Below, piece after piece: positions 8,201 to 16,005 of a stretch of 61,228 nucleotides of DNA (positions are counted from its first letter, which is position 1; every line of letters starts with the position of its first letter). Location of the stretch: assembly GCF_028712425.1 (NCBI RefSeq), contig NZ_JAQTQD010000016.1, forward strand, positions 1-61,228, in the 5' to 3' direction. The notes below the pieces were generated by a model. It was not told the DNA's origin. It searched no databases and was given only the letters and a program-made list of their open reading frames with translations. This stretch comes from Methanoregula sp. (GTDB lineage Archaea; Halobacteriota; Methanomicrobia; Methanomicrobiales; Methanospirillaceae). Both the position numbers and the translations under genes were made by a program.

Positions 8201-9265
8201 CAGGAAAAGAGCCTGATACGAAACAGCACAGCAGAATTCCTGATTTTTACGTCAACAACCGCTGGCGAGGAATCAATCGAAGTCAGGTACGAGGATGAAA
8301 CAGTCTGGCTCAGCCAGAAGATGATGGCAGCGCTCTTCGATGTGGGTCTTCCAAATATCAATGAACATCTGAAAAATATTTACGAGAGCGGTGAATTGAC
8401 CCGGGTGGCAACTATTCGGAAATTCCGAACAGTTCAAACTGAAGGCGGTCGTGAAGTTTCGCGAAATCTTGAATACTACAGTCTCGATGCCATAATCTCG
8501 GTCGGGTATCGCGTCAATTCAAAGAGAGCCACCCAGTTCCGCCAGTGGGCAACCCGGGTGTTGCGGGAATTTGCGATAAAAGGCTACGTACTGGATAAAA
8601 AGCGGATGGAAAACGGTACGTTCCTTGGCGAGGATTACTTTGAGCGCCTGCTTGCCGAGATACGGGAGATCCGCCTCAGCGAGAGACGGTTCTACCAGAA
8701 GATCACCGATATCTATGCAACAAGCCTTGACTACAACAGGGATGCCCCGACAACCCGGGATTTTTTTGCCACAGTCCAGAACAAATTACATTATGCAATT
8801 CACGGCCACACCGCAGCTGAACTGATCCAACTGCGGGCTGACAGCAGAAACGATCACATGGGTCTGACCTCATGGGAGAATAGTCCGGACGGAAAGATCC
8901 TGAAGATCGATGTCGTGGTTGCAAAAAATTACCTGACCTCAACAGAGCTTGAATCGCTTGGCCGGATTGTCAACGCATGGCTCGATCTTGCCGAAGACCG
9001 TGCCAGACGAAAGATTCCCATGACCATGGAAGACTGGGCAAAACGTCTCGACCGGTTCCTTGAATCTGATGACCGAAACCTGCTTGAAGGTGGCGGAAAA
9101 GTAACCGCAGAGATGGCAAAAGAGTTTGCGGAGACGGAATTCGAAAAATACCGTATTGTTCAGGACCGGCTTTTTGAGAGCGATTTTGACCGGATGCTCA
9201 AAGAGACAAAACTGCCGGAAAAAATGTACCGGAACGATGAACCGGATAATCCTGCAGACCGATGA
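8192..9265 (+). CDS. RhuM family protein
   Basis: A 357-residue protein of the virulence RhuM family. Recognisable features are an N-terminal DETVWLSQ...MAALFD helix-turn-helix-like segment (residues ~30-75), the conserved YYSLDAIISVGYRVNS motif near 95-110, and the RQWATRVLREFAIKGY motif near 117-133. The family is common in bacterial and archaeal defence and mobile islands, but its biochemical role is not established. A DNA-binding or toxin-like role is only inferred. The start follows GGTGGGGGGAA, which comes from a truncated copy of the R-M tail. It is flanked on both sides by tail copies, as an independent cargo module. Confidence 0.85.
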   Translation: MTGQEKSLIRNSTAEFLIFTSTTAGEESIEVRYEDETVWLSQKMMAALFDVGLPNINEHLKNIYESGELTRVATIRKFRTVQTEGGREVSRNLEYYSLDAIISVGYRVNSKRATQFRQWATRVLREFAIKGYVLDKKRMENGTFLGEDYFERLLAEIREIRLSERRFYQKITDIYATSLDYNRDAPTTRDFFATVQNKLHYAIHGHTAAELIQLRADSRNDHMGLTSWENSPDGKILKIDVVVAKNYLTSTELESLGRIVNAWLDLAEDRARRKIPMTMEDWAKRLDRFLESDDRNLLEGGGKVTAEMAKEFAETEFEKYRIVQDRLFESDFDRMLKETKLPEKMYRNDEPDNPADR

Positions 9266-9353
9266 AATGACGAGAACATTCAATAATCAGGAACTTTAGA
9301 ACATGCCGGCAACTCAACTCTGCACACCCGCGCAATGGAGACATAATGTCGAC

Positions 9354-9605
9354 ATCCACACCATCAACTTCTCCGACCCCGTGGACAAAGCCCGGCACGA
9401 CCGCATGGTCTCGCTCGTCACGCAGATGCTTGATTTGAACAAAAAGTTGCAGGACGCCCGCGTCGATCATGAGAAGACGCTGCTCCAGCGGCAGATTGAG
9501 GCAACGGATGCGGCTATCGATAAACTGGTGTACGAGCTGTACGGGCTGACGGAGGAGGAGATTGGGATTGTGGAGGGTGGCAGCAAGTGACCGAACGGGC
9601 AGTTG
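9354..9605 (+). pseudogene. R-M tail repeat, copy 3 (orphan C-terminal fragment)
   Basis: Nearly the whole ~240-bp R-M tail is present and open, encoding the DKARHDRM...LQDARVDHEK helical segment and ending at TGA 9588-9590. Upstream from 9303 only ~50 bp of unrelated sequence could act as a start. It is best read as the 3' remnant of a lost Type IIG gene or a recombination scar. It separates the RhuM module from the DUF4258 module. Confidence 0.8.
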
Positions 9606-9614
9606 CTGGCATGA

Positions 9615-9636
9615 GAAGAACTCTTAGGAGTTCTTC
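9615..9636. other. covarying hairpin element, copy A
   Basis: GAAGAACTC and GAGTTCTTC form a 9-bp stem with a 4-nt loop, preceded by ATGA. The same layout with different but still paired inner bases occurs at 41052-41073 and 44014-44034. It lies in the leader of the DUF4258 gene, just upstream of its GAGGAG ribosome-binding site. Confidence 0.6.
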
Positions 9637-9648
9637 GAGGAGCGGGAA

Positions 9649-9951
9649 ATGACCTCGAAAAAATATCCGGTATACCGGCATCTGACGTTCCGTATCCATG
9701 CACTCCGGCAAATGTTCCAGCGGAGAATTACGGATTCTGATATCCATGAATTGCTTGGACTTGGTACCGTCATAGAAGATTATCCTGATGACACCCCCTA
9801 CCCCAGTTGTCTTGTTTCAGGAACCGTCAGTAATCGTCCGCTTCATGTCGTCATGGCATACAATAATGTAGATCGTGAAGCAATTGTTATCACAGCATAC
9901 GAACCGGACCCACATTCATGGTCTGATAATTTTACGCGGAGGAAATCATGA
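9649..9951 (+). CDS. DUF4258 protein, putative toxin
   Basis: A 100-residue protein with the DUF4258 pattern: an N-terminal HALRQMFQRRI helix, a VIEDYPDDTPYPS strand-turn, a core RPLHVVMAYN and a C-terminal ITAYEPDP. In many genomes DUF4258 genes sit directly before a YgiT-type zinc-finger gene, as here, and are treated as toxin-antitoxin pairs; the toxin role is inferred from that pairing. The ribosome-binding site is GAGGAG, 6 bp before the ATG. The stop overlaps the next start (ATGA). Confidence 0.8.
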   Translation: MTSKKYPVYRHLTFRIHALRQMFQRRITDSDIHELLGLGTVIEDYPDDTPYPSCLVSGTVSNRPLHVVMAYNNVDREAIVITAYEPDPHSWSDNFTRRKS

Positions 9952-10190
9952 AGTGCGTAATCTGCAAACACGGGGAAACCAAAGAAGGCACGACGACCGT
10001 CACCTTTGATCGGGATGGAATGACTCTTGTCGTAAAAGATGTCCCTGCACGTATTTGCACAAACTGCGGTGAGGATTATGTTGATGAGCATATCGCTCAC
10101 GAAATCCTGACTATCGCAGAGCGCATGGCAAAGAGCGGGGCACAGGTTGATGTCCGCCGGTACGTGCCGGGCTCTGCGATGCCATGTTAG
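9948..10190 (+). CDS. YgiT-type zinc-finger protein, putative antitoxin
   Basis: An 80-residue protein with two CxxC pairs (CVIC at 3-6 and CTNC at ~36-39), the zinc-binding N-domain of MqsA/YgiT-type antitoxins. The C-terminal part (about 45-80) is short and lacks a full helix-turn-helix, so DNA binding is not obvious. ATGA overlap with the DUF4258 gene points to coupled translation and a two-gene module, bracketed by R-M tail copies 3 and 4. Confidence 0.8.
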   Translation: MKCVICKHGETKEGTTTVTFDRDGMTLVVKDVPARICTNCGEDYVDEHIAHEILTIAERMAKSGAQVDVRRYVPGSAMPC

Positions 10191-10228
10191 CCATATCGCT
10201 TTTTTTTGTACAACCTTCGATCGTTATA

Positions 10229-10533
10229 CTCCCCATCCGCACCATCAACTTCGCCGATCCCTCCGACAAAGCCCGGCACGATCGCATGGTCTCGCTCGTC
10301 ACGCAGATGCTGCAATCCATATCTGACCTGATGATCAGAAATGGATTTCGAGAAGAACCCACAATGATTCTTCGCCTCTGAACAAAAAGTTGCAGGACGC
10401 CCGCGTTGATCACGAGAAGACGCTGCTCCAGCGGCAGATCGAGGCAACGGATGCGGCGATTGATAAGCTGGTGTACAAGCTGTACGGGCTGACGGACGAG
10501 GAGATCAAGATCGTTGAAGGGGCGGAAAAATAA
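10229..10533 (+). pseudogene. R-M tail repeat, copy 4, interrupted by a ~68-bp insertion
   Basis: The sequence starts CTCCCCATCCGCACCATCAA exactly as copy 1 and runs to the TAA at 10531-10533. Between CAGATGCT and GAACAAAAAG (about 10310-10378) there is an extra ~68 bp not found in the other copies, which introduces an in-frame stop at 10379. It is a decayed C-terminal fragment. Its end provides the immediate upstream region of the DUF262 gene. Confidence 0.8.
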
Positions 10534-10552
10534 TAATATGGAGCGATCAGCG

Positions 10553-11860
10553 ATGGCAAATCAAAATCCGGAAACCACAACAGAAATCGTTACGGAACCA
10601 GAAAAAATGGTAGACGCCTCTTCGATAAAATTTTTACAGGCATTGCCATGTTCACCGCCGTCACCCTTTGTCGTCGGGCAATTACAAGCACTTAATGACG
10701 CCAATAAAATTATTTTCAATACGGAATTTCAAAGGGGAGAAGTCTGGGACATCACACGGAAACAAAAGCTCATTGATTCGATGTTAAGAGGTTACAATAT
10801 CAATACCATTTTTTTTCGGCAGATATCTGATGGTCGGTACGAATGTCTGGATGGTCAGCAACGCTTGAAAACAATTCTCCAGGAATTCTTAAAGGACAAA
10901 TATCCAATAAATCCAAAAATTACCCCAGAATTCAAAGATAAGAAATATTTCTCCGAATTGCACGAGTACCTGAAAAACAAGATATTGACCTATCCAATCT
11001 ACGCAGTCATTCTCTACACCGTGGATGATGAAGAGACATGTAAAGTATTTTTACGGTTACAGGAAGGTCTGCCACTAAATGCAGCTGAAAAACTCAATGC
11101 AATGATCGGCTTTTTACGAAATGAGATCGTTGACCTGACAACTCACCCATTCTTTTCACACCTTGGGATCAACAATTACCGGTTCGCTCATCGCTACATG
11201 ATCGCTCAAATATACGTCCTGACATTAAAAGATCAAATAACCGATGTAAAATATCCGCAACTTCAGGAATTGTATACCGCATATCAGCACGCATATCCCC
11301 CTGAATCAAATAAGAAGAGAATCATTCGGGTCCTTAATTTCCTTGATAGTGAATTTGGCGAAGATGCAAAGCTGATACGACGCAGTGCAGATTTCATCTC
11401 GTTCTACCTGCTCGCAAAACATATTCTTGACAATTATGCGACCAATGATGTGACAATTAATTTGAAAGAGTTCAGTCGTGAATTTATTGCAAAATTCACT
11501 CAGGTTGAATCCAGTGAGGGGGAAGGAAACGCTCCGTATTATGATTATAAAACATACCGGAAAACATCGGCAGATTCCAGAATCTCGATTCAAAAACGAA
11601 CTGATATTCTAATCTCAAAATTTTTAGAATATAACCAGTCTCTTACTCCAAAAGATCCAAAACGGGATTTCAATGAATGGGAACGAATAGCAATCTATCA
11701 CAAAGGATCAGGGGTATGCCAAATCTGTAAAAAAGTCACTCCTTTTGATAAAGGGGATGCCGATCACATAATCCCACATAGTAAAGGGGGAGCAACTACG
11801 ATTGAAAATGGGCAGTGGTTATGTAAATTATGCAACCAGGTAAAAGGAGATAAAAATTGA
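10553..11860 (+). CDS. DUF262-HNH nuclease (GmrSD/SspE-like)
   Basis: A 435-residue protein from ATG 10553, which has GGAG 9 bp upstream. The N-terminal DUF262 (ParB-like) domain shows FQRGEVWD (near 45-60) and the diagnostic D100-G-Q-Q-R nucleotide-binding motif. The C-terminal HNH domain has CxxC (CQIC), D404-H405-I-I-P-H and CKLC. DUF262 proteins with nuclease partners restrict modified phage DNA (GmrSD, SspE, BrxU); a similar type IV restriction role is inferred. Here the nuclease is HNH rather than the usual DUF1524. It is AT-rich and bounded by R-M tail copy 4 and an hsdS tail. Confidence 0.85.
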   Translation: MANQNPETTTEIVTEPEKMVDASSIKFLQALPCSPPSPFVVGQLQALNDANKIIFNTEFQRGEVWDITRKQKLIDSMLRGYNINTIFFRQISDGRYECLDGQQRLKTILQEFLKDKYPINPKITPEFKDKKYFSELHEYLKNKILTYPIYAVILYTVDDEETCKVFLRLQEGLPLNAAEKLNAMIGFLRNEIVDLTTHPFFSHLGINNYRFAHRYMIAQIYVLTLKDQITDVKYPQLQELYTAYQHAYPPESNKKRIIRVLNFLDSEFGEDAKLIRRSADFISFYLLAKHILDNYATNDVTINLKEFSREFIAKFTQVESSEGEGNAPYYDYKTYRKTSADSRISIQKRTDILISKFLEYNQSLTPKDPKRDFNEWERIAIYHKGSGVCQICKKVTPFDKGDADHIIPHSKGGATTIENGQWLCKLCNQVKGDKN

Positions 11861-11898
11861 GTTCAAGGAGTTCACTATTGTCATATTTTGTCTTTTTC

Positions 11899-12060
11899 AT
11901 CCCCCTCCCGCCCCTTGCCGAGCAGCACGAGATCGTCCGGCGTGTCGGTTTGCTGTTCGAGCGTGCGGATGCCATTGATCGCGAGGTTGCTGCGGCGGGT
12001 CGGCGGTGCGAGCGGATGACGCAGGCGGTGCTGGGGAAGGCGTTTGCTGGTAAATTATGA
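11899..12060 (+). pseudogene. hsdS 3' remnant (Type I specificity subunit C-terminus)
   Basis: The ~53 residues starting PLPPLAEQHEIVRRV and ending LGKAFAGKL are the conserved distal helix of a Type I specificity subunit. The rest of hsdS, and hsdM and hsdR, are absent. It abuts the DUF262 gene stop, so it appears to be another R-M 3' end left at a module junction. It is not expected to be functional. Confidence 0.75.
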
Positions 12061-12199
12061 CTGCGAACGTCGGAGGAGAAATCGATAGGTTCCTTTGACT
12101 GGCGTTGAGTATGAAGAAATATCCAGTCCTTGTAAGAATAGCATAACGGATTATAACCGCGTTATTGTTTATGAACCCAAACCAATATTTTCAGACACT

Positions 12200-12241
12200 G
12201 GGTTGGCTACAGGTAGGGGGCGGGATATTCCCGGCTAACCC
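12200..12241. terminator. stem-loop between convergent genes
   Basis: GGGTTGGC (12200-12207) pairs with GCTAACCC (12234-12241) with one G-T pair, and a nested palindrome GGGATATTCCC lies at 12222-12232. It sits between the plus-strand hsdS remnant and the minus-strand 97-aa gene, where a two-way terminator would fit. There is no long T run. Confidence 0.3.
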
Positions 12242-12262
12242 CATTTAAAGAAACGTGCACTG

Positions 12263-12556
12263 TTATCGGATGACCTTTCGTTGACTGATCAGTTTAATAT
12301 CCGGTTGATAGCGGTTGCGATAATCGATTGCCGGCTGGGTGAACCCGCCCCTGCTGTCAACTTCGCTCACACATTTGTCGTGAATCAACCGCTGTAATTC
12401 AGGTTTAGTAACCGGGCTTCCTCTGTTTTTGACCTCGCCGAGTTTGTCACCCCGCTCATAATCATGCATACCGGGGCCGCCAATATGCCGGGCGCCGTGC
12501 TCGTCCGCTTTTCTTTTCTCGTATGCGATTCCGCGTTTAACATCTTTTGATGTCAT
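12263..12556 (-). CDS. small Mrr-like nuclease candidate
   Basis: A 97-residue protein with a conserved-looking core: an HDYERGD segment, then GEVKNR, then PVTKPELQRLI, and a C-terminal GGFTQPAIDYRNRY...IKLI. The acidic residue followed by E-x-K and the late GFTQPA..Y...I.LI segment resemble the catalytic core of Mrr/VSR-type PD-(D/E)XK nucleases in miniature. The function is inferred. The ribosome-binding site GGAG lies 10 bp before the ATG. It is a solitary gene convergent with the island operons. Confidence 0.5.
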   Translation of the reverse strand: MTSKDVKRGIAYEKRKADEHGARHIGGPGMHDYERGDKLGEVKNRGSPVTKPELQRLIHDKCVSEVDSRGGFTQPAIDYRNRYQPDIKLISQRKVIR

Positions 12557-12727
12557 TGTCTATTACTCCGCAGCAGTTCAGCTATGAACTGCTTAGATCT
12601 TAAGATCCAATCAAAATCATTTAAATCTTTGCTTCATGGTTTGAAAGTGTTACATCTGGTTAGATTGCCGATACAATTCTTCTAATAATGTCGTTAAATG
12701 TTGTTCAATATGGTATGGTTTCATCCA

Positions 12728-12741
12728 TCGAATTTATATGT
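12728..12741 (+). promoter_or_regulatory. TATA box upstream of the XRE-ImmA/IrrE gene
   Basis: GAATTTATATGTTA lies about 70-80 bp upstream of the ATG at 12811 in an AT-rich spacer. The gene also has a GAGAGGGG-type ribosome-binding site. Autoregulation by the encoded helix-turn-helix protein would be typical for the family but no operator is evident. Confidence 0.4.
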
Positions 12742-12810
12742 TATTGAATAGTTTACTTTATTGGCAAATTTTCAGCAGATTGTAAACCAGAGATGAGAGG
12801 GGTAGTTGAG

Positions 12811-13836
12811 ATGGCATTCGGTGAACGCATAAAATCAGCCAGGATTAATGCCGGGTTAACGCAGGAAGCGCTCGGGCGAAAGCTTGGAGTTACCAAGATG
12901 GCGATCTCGAAATACGAGAACGGGACCATCGCGCCAAACTCGACAGTTCTTATCGCTTTAGCGAAAGCGCTCGAAGTCAGGCCAGCGTACTTCTTCCGGG
13001 CTTCCACGATCCGGCTTACGAAACCCGTGTACCGTGCTCGGAAGGCACTGTCGCAAAAGGATGAGACACATATCCTCGGGAAGACCTCAGACTGGCTGGA
13101 GAGGTATCTCTTGGTCGAGCAGATCACCGGATCGGAAAAACCGCTCGACCTGCCGGATCCAGAATCATGCCGTGCGTCATCAATCGACGAGATCGAAGAC
13201 GTTGTCGTCCGGGTTCGCGAGGCTTGGAATCTGGGGCTCAACCCTATTGAAAACCTGATGGACGTACTGGAACAGCATGGGATCAAGGTCGGAGTTGTCC
13301 AGGGACCGGTAAAATTCGATGCACTGACAATGAAATATAACAATGAACACCCGCTCATCATTGTCAATAAAGCATTCCCCGGAGACCGGCGCCGCCTCAA
13401 CCTCGCACATGAACTGGGGCATCTGCTCCTGAACCTTGATGAAGGGATTGATGAAGAGGCAGCTGCCTTCCGGTTTGCAGGTGCCTTTCTGTTCCCCCGG
13501 CAGGTGGCGATAGCTGAGCTTGGTCCGAAGCGAAGGATGCTCGACCTGCGGGAGCTCTATGTCTTGAAACACAAGTACGGGATCAGCATGGGCGCGTTGA
13601 TCTACCGAGCAAGGAACCTCGGGATAATCTCAGAAGCGGCGGCCGATCGGCACTGGGTCGAGATGCGCTCGCATGGCTGGCATGTGAAGGAGCCCGGCAG
13701 ACCGGTAAAACCTGAGATTCCAACCCAGTTCGAACTCCTCCTTCTCCGGGCCCTGACTGAAAATAAGATTTCACAATCCCGGTTCAATGAACTGAAAGGA
13801 GACGAATCTCCCCTTTTAGCCGTGCCGTGTGAGTGA
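12811..13836 (+). CDS. XRE-family regulator fused to ImmA/IrrE metallopeptidase
   Basis: A 341-residue protein. Residues ~1-60 are a helix-turn-helix of the XRE/cI type (RINAGLTQEALGRKLGVTK). Residues ~140-260 are an ImmA/IrrE (COG2856) metallopeptidase with H200-E-L-G-H204 and a downstream EAAAFRFAGAFLFP segment that supplies the third ligand. Such proteins act as antitoxins or stress/phage-regulated repressor-proteases. It is followed 9 bp later by a PIN-domain gene, a pairing reported as a toxin-antitoxin arrangement. An upstream ATG at 12793 is less likely, because the ribosome-binding site suits 12811. Confidence 0.85.
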   Translation: MAFGERIKSARINAGLTQEALGRKLGVTKMAISKYENGTIAPNSTVLIALAKALEVRPAYFFRASTIRLTKPVYRARKALSQKDETHILGKTSDWLERYLLVEQITGSEKPLDLPDPESCRASSIDEIEDVVVRVREAWNLGLNPIENLMDVLEQHGIKVGVVQGPVKFDALTMKYNNEHPLIIVNKAFPGDRRRLNLAHELGHLLLNLDEGIDEEAAAFRFAGAFLFPRQVAIAELGPKRRMLDLRELYVLKHKYGISMGALIYRARNLGIISEAAADRHWVEMRSHGWHVKEPGRPVKPEIPTQFELLLLRALTENKISQSRFNELKGDESPLLAVPCE

Positions 13837-13845
13837 GGAATGGGA

Positions 13846-14346
13846 ATGAGCAGGAGACCATGCTGTATCGATACAAATATCCTCTTCGATTTCTTGGCCG
13901 GGAAGATCTTCGATACTCTATTTCTCCTGCCATTTGACTTTCATACATCCGATATCGTCGCGTATGAGATCTCCGACACATATTCCGAAAAACAACTTGC
14001 TTCATTAGGACTCAAAATTCTGGCACTCAATGATATTGAGACTCAAGAAATACTCGTCCTGCAAGAGGATCATATCGAACTCTCTCTCGAAGATATATCC
14101 GTTCTTTTTTTGAGCCAGAAACACCATACACTGCTCCTTTCAAACGACGGCCCGTTACGGGAACTGGCTGACGCTTCCCGGATCGAGTATCACGGGACGC
14201 TCTGGCTTCTCGATGAAATAATCAAAGGAGAAATCCTGCGGCCACAAGAAGCTGCGTCTGCACTGAGATTCATGTTGAATAACAAACGCTGGCTTCCCCG
14301 CCCGGAATGCGAAACCTTGATCAAAAAATGGGAGTATGAGGAATAG
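13846..14346 (+). CDS. PIN-domain ribonuclease, putative toxin
   Basis: A 166-residue PIN-domain protein. The usual acidic set is visible: D in CIDTNIL near the N-terminus, E in AYEISD, D in LEDISVLFL and D in SNDGPLR. It is predicted to be a Mg-dependent RNase toxin, with the adjacent XRE-ImmA/IrrE protein as its regulator. The ATG at 13846 is chosen because GAGG lies 7 bp upstream; an ATG at 13840 is nearly on top of that site. Confidence 0.8.
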   Translation: MSRRPCCIDTNILFDFLAGKIFDTLFLLPFDFHTSDIVAYEISDTYSEKQLASLGLKILALNDIETQEILVLQEDHIELSLEDISVLFLSQKHHTLLLSNDGPLRELADASRIEYHGTLWLLDEIIKGEILRPQEAASALRFMLNNKRWLPRPECETLIKKWEYEE

Positions 14347-14482
14347 CCGAAGACTGATCACCCAGATACCATAATCAATTCAATGATACATTTCTCTCTC
14401 ACCATAAAATCCCTAAAAGATCCATCCCTGCACCTCCCCCTCCCCCCATTATACGGAAACCTGCAGCCCGGGTTCGCATGCC

Positions 14483-14515
14483 GCTGAACAGTCCGGCACG
14501 GCCGCATTGTCACGC
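14483..14515 (+). repeat. probable decayed R-M tail remnant
   Basis: GCTGAACAGTCCGGCACG and the following GCCGCATTGTCACGC align with the R-M tail segment GCTGACAAAGCCCGGCACG / ACCGCATGGTC with a few substitutions and one gap (16 of 18 bases identical over CGGCACGGCCGCATTGTC). If real, it marks the distal edge of the island. The rest of spacer 14347-14604 is C-rich and shows no gene. Confidence 0.4.
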
Positions 14516-14604
14516 TTAGCCCCCTTCTAAAAAACCAAACAGATTTATCGCGCCATACACAAAAGTCATGACACGTGTTAATAACAAAAAAACCGGTGAA
14601 CCAG

Positions 14605-15471
14605 ATGCAGAGGTCGTTGCTCGTTGCGGTTTTTTTCCTTGCAATGAGCCTCGCGATTACCGCAGGTTGCACTGCCCCGGCCGGGACGCTCAATGCCAGT
14701 GAAAATGCAATATCCGATCCCGGCTCCATCGTCGCTTCTTACCGGGCCACGATCAACCAGCCCGATGCATTGTCCGGTTACGTGAAGATGGACACGGACA
14801 TCTACAACATTGGGGAAGTGGTTGAGTTCACGGTGACCAATGACGGCAGCGGGACGCTCCAGTGTGCCGGGGATCCCCCGGCGTTTTCCGTGATAACGCA
14901 GACACCGAGGGGAACCTGGAGCACGAAGATGGGTAACTCCAGGCCGGACAATGGTTCAGGCTCATCGCTTGCACCGGGTGCGTCAACCCGCCAGTATACC
15001 TTCGTCACCACCGGCTGGGAACCGGGCCGGTACCGCATCGTGCACGACTGCGGGGTTGAGCGCGAGTTCCTTGTGCGGGAACTGCCATCAGCAACGATCT
15101 CAGTGACCCCCTCTTTGACACCCGTGGCGGATGCCTGCCCGGAGACCAACACGACAAACACCACGCCGTGGATTGCGATCGATGAAATCGGGAGCCCGGT
15201 TGCCTACCAGCCATTCACGATCCGGGGAACGACAAACCTTCCCGCGGGAAAGGAGATGGTGTACACGATCTTTGCTGTCGGGGAGATGGATGCCGGTGTC
15301 AGCCTTGACAACCAGGGATCGTTCCGGACAACCGTTATCGAAGGAACGTGCGGTATCAACACGTGGGAAGCGCATGGCGAGATCCAGGCATCGGGCGAAT
15401 TCGCCATCGGGATCATGGGAGCAGACAAAACCCCCTCCGCGATCCGGAAATTCCTTGTCCTCCCTTCATGA
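14605..15471 (+). CDS. secreted lipoprotein, unknown function
   Basis: A 288-residue protein with a lipoprotein signal peptide (about residues 1-23) ending at the lipobox ITAGC. The mature part has two beta-rich halves separated by a Thr/Pro-rich linker near residue 185. The first half (DTDIYNIGEVVEFTVTNDG) resembles an immunoglobulin-like module of archaeal surface proteins. The ATG at 14605 has GGTGA 7 bp upstream; a GTG at 14575 would add 10 residues before the signal peptide. The ligand and role are unknown. Confidence 0.7.
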   Translation: MQRSLLVAVFFLAMSLAITAGCTAPAGTLNASENAISDPGSIVASYRATINQPDALSGYVKMDTDIYNIGEVVEFTVTNDGSGTLQCAGDPPAFSVITQTPRGTWSTKMGNSRPDNGSGSSLAPGASTRQYTFVTTGWEPGRYRIVHDCGVEREFLVRELPSATISVTPSLTPVADACPETNTTNTTPWIAIDEIGSPVAYQPFTIRGTTNLPAGKEMVYTIFAVGEMDAGVSLDNQGSFRTTVIEGTCGINTWEAHGEIQASGEFAIGIMGADKTPSAIRKFLVLPS

Positions 15472-15519
15472 ACCCTCGCCCGGATTTTTCTTGTAGTAGA
15501 CAACCAGGATATCCATTGT

Positions 15520-16005
15520 ATGCTCTCCCTTCGCCCGCTCCGGCCGGATGATGTTCCCTGTATCCGATCATGGCCGCCATACCCCAGTGAATTCAGCATG
15601 CTCGATTACGCCCTCCGTGACAAGGGCTGGATCGATGAATACCGGGACAGAGAGAACACGGAGATCCTGGTTGCGGAAGACGGGAATGCGATTATCGGCT
15701 TCGCGCTCCTTGCAAAAAACGACGACAGCAGCGCAGAGTTCCGGATCGCCCTCCACCCCCACCGGCTCGGGCAGGGATATGGAAGACTGGTCGCGCTCCT
15801 GGTACTCTCACGCGGTTTTTCCGATGCTGCCTGTTGGAAGATCGTCCTGATCGTCAGAAAGAATAATCCCCGGGCGCAGCGATTGTACGAATCACTCCAC
15901 TTCCGGCCCTGTGGTGAATGCACGGAACTGGTGAACGGCGAACAGGTTCCGTTCCTCTGCATGGAAATTGACCGGAATACGTTTGAAGAGGAAAAAGAGT
16001 CATGA
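15520..16005 (+). CDS. GNAT-family N-acetyltransferase
   Basis: A 161-residue protein with the acetyl-CoA binding motif A ([14 protein letters not shown], residues ~86-99) and motif B near [13 protein letters not shown]. It is predicted to transfer an acetyl group to an unknown amine or protein N-terminus. Its stop overlaps the next start (ATGA), so it is coupled to the isochorismatase-like gene. The substrate cannot be told from sequence. Confidence 0.85.
   Translation: MLSLRPLRPDDVPCIRSWPPYPSEFSMLDYALRDKGWIDEYRDRENTEILVAEDGNAIIGFALLAKNDDSSAEFRIALHPHRLGQGYGRLVALLVLSRGFSDAACWKIVLIVRKNNPRAQRLYESLHFRPCGECTELVNGEQVPFLCMEIDRNTFEEEKES

Noticed and set aside
9303-9590. Stand-alone 95-residue protein gene
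   Set aside because: All but the first ~17 codons are a copy of the R-M gene's C-terminal tail without its own start signals, so it is treated as a remnant.
677-14515. Integrase- or transposase-driven mobile element
   Set aside because: No recombinase, inverted terminal repeats, target duplications or tRNA target were found; the repeated R-M tails are a better explanation for the junctions.
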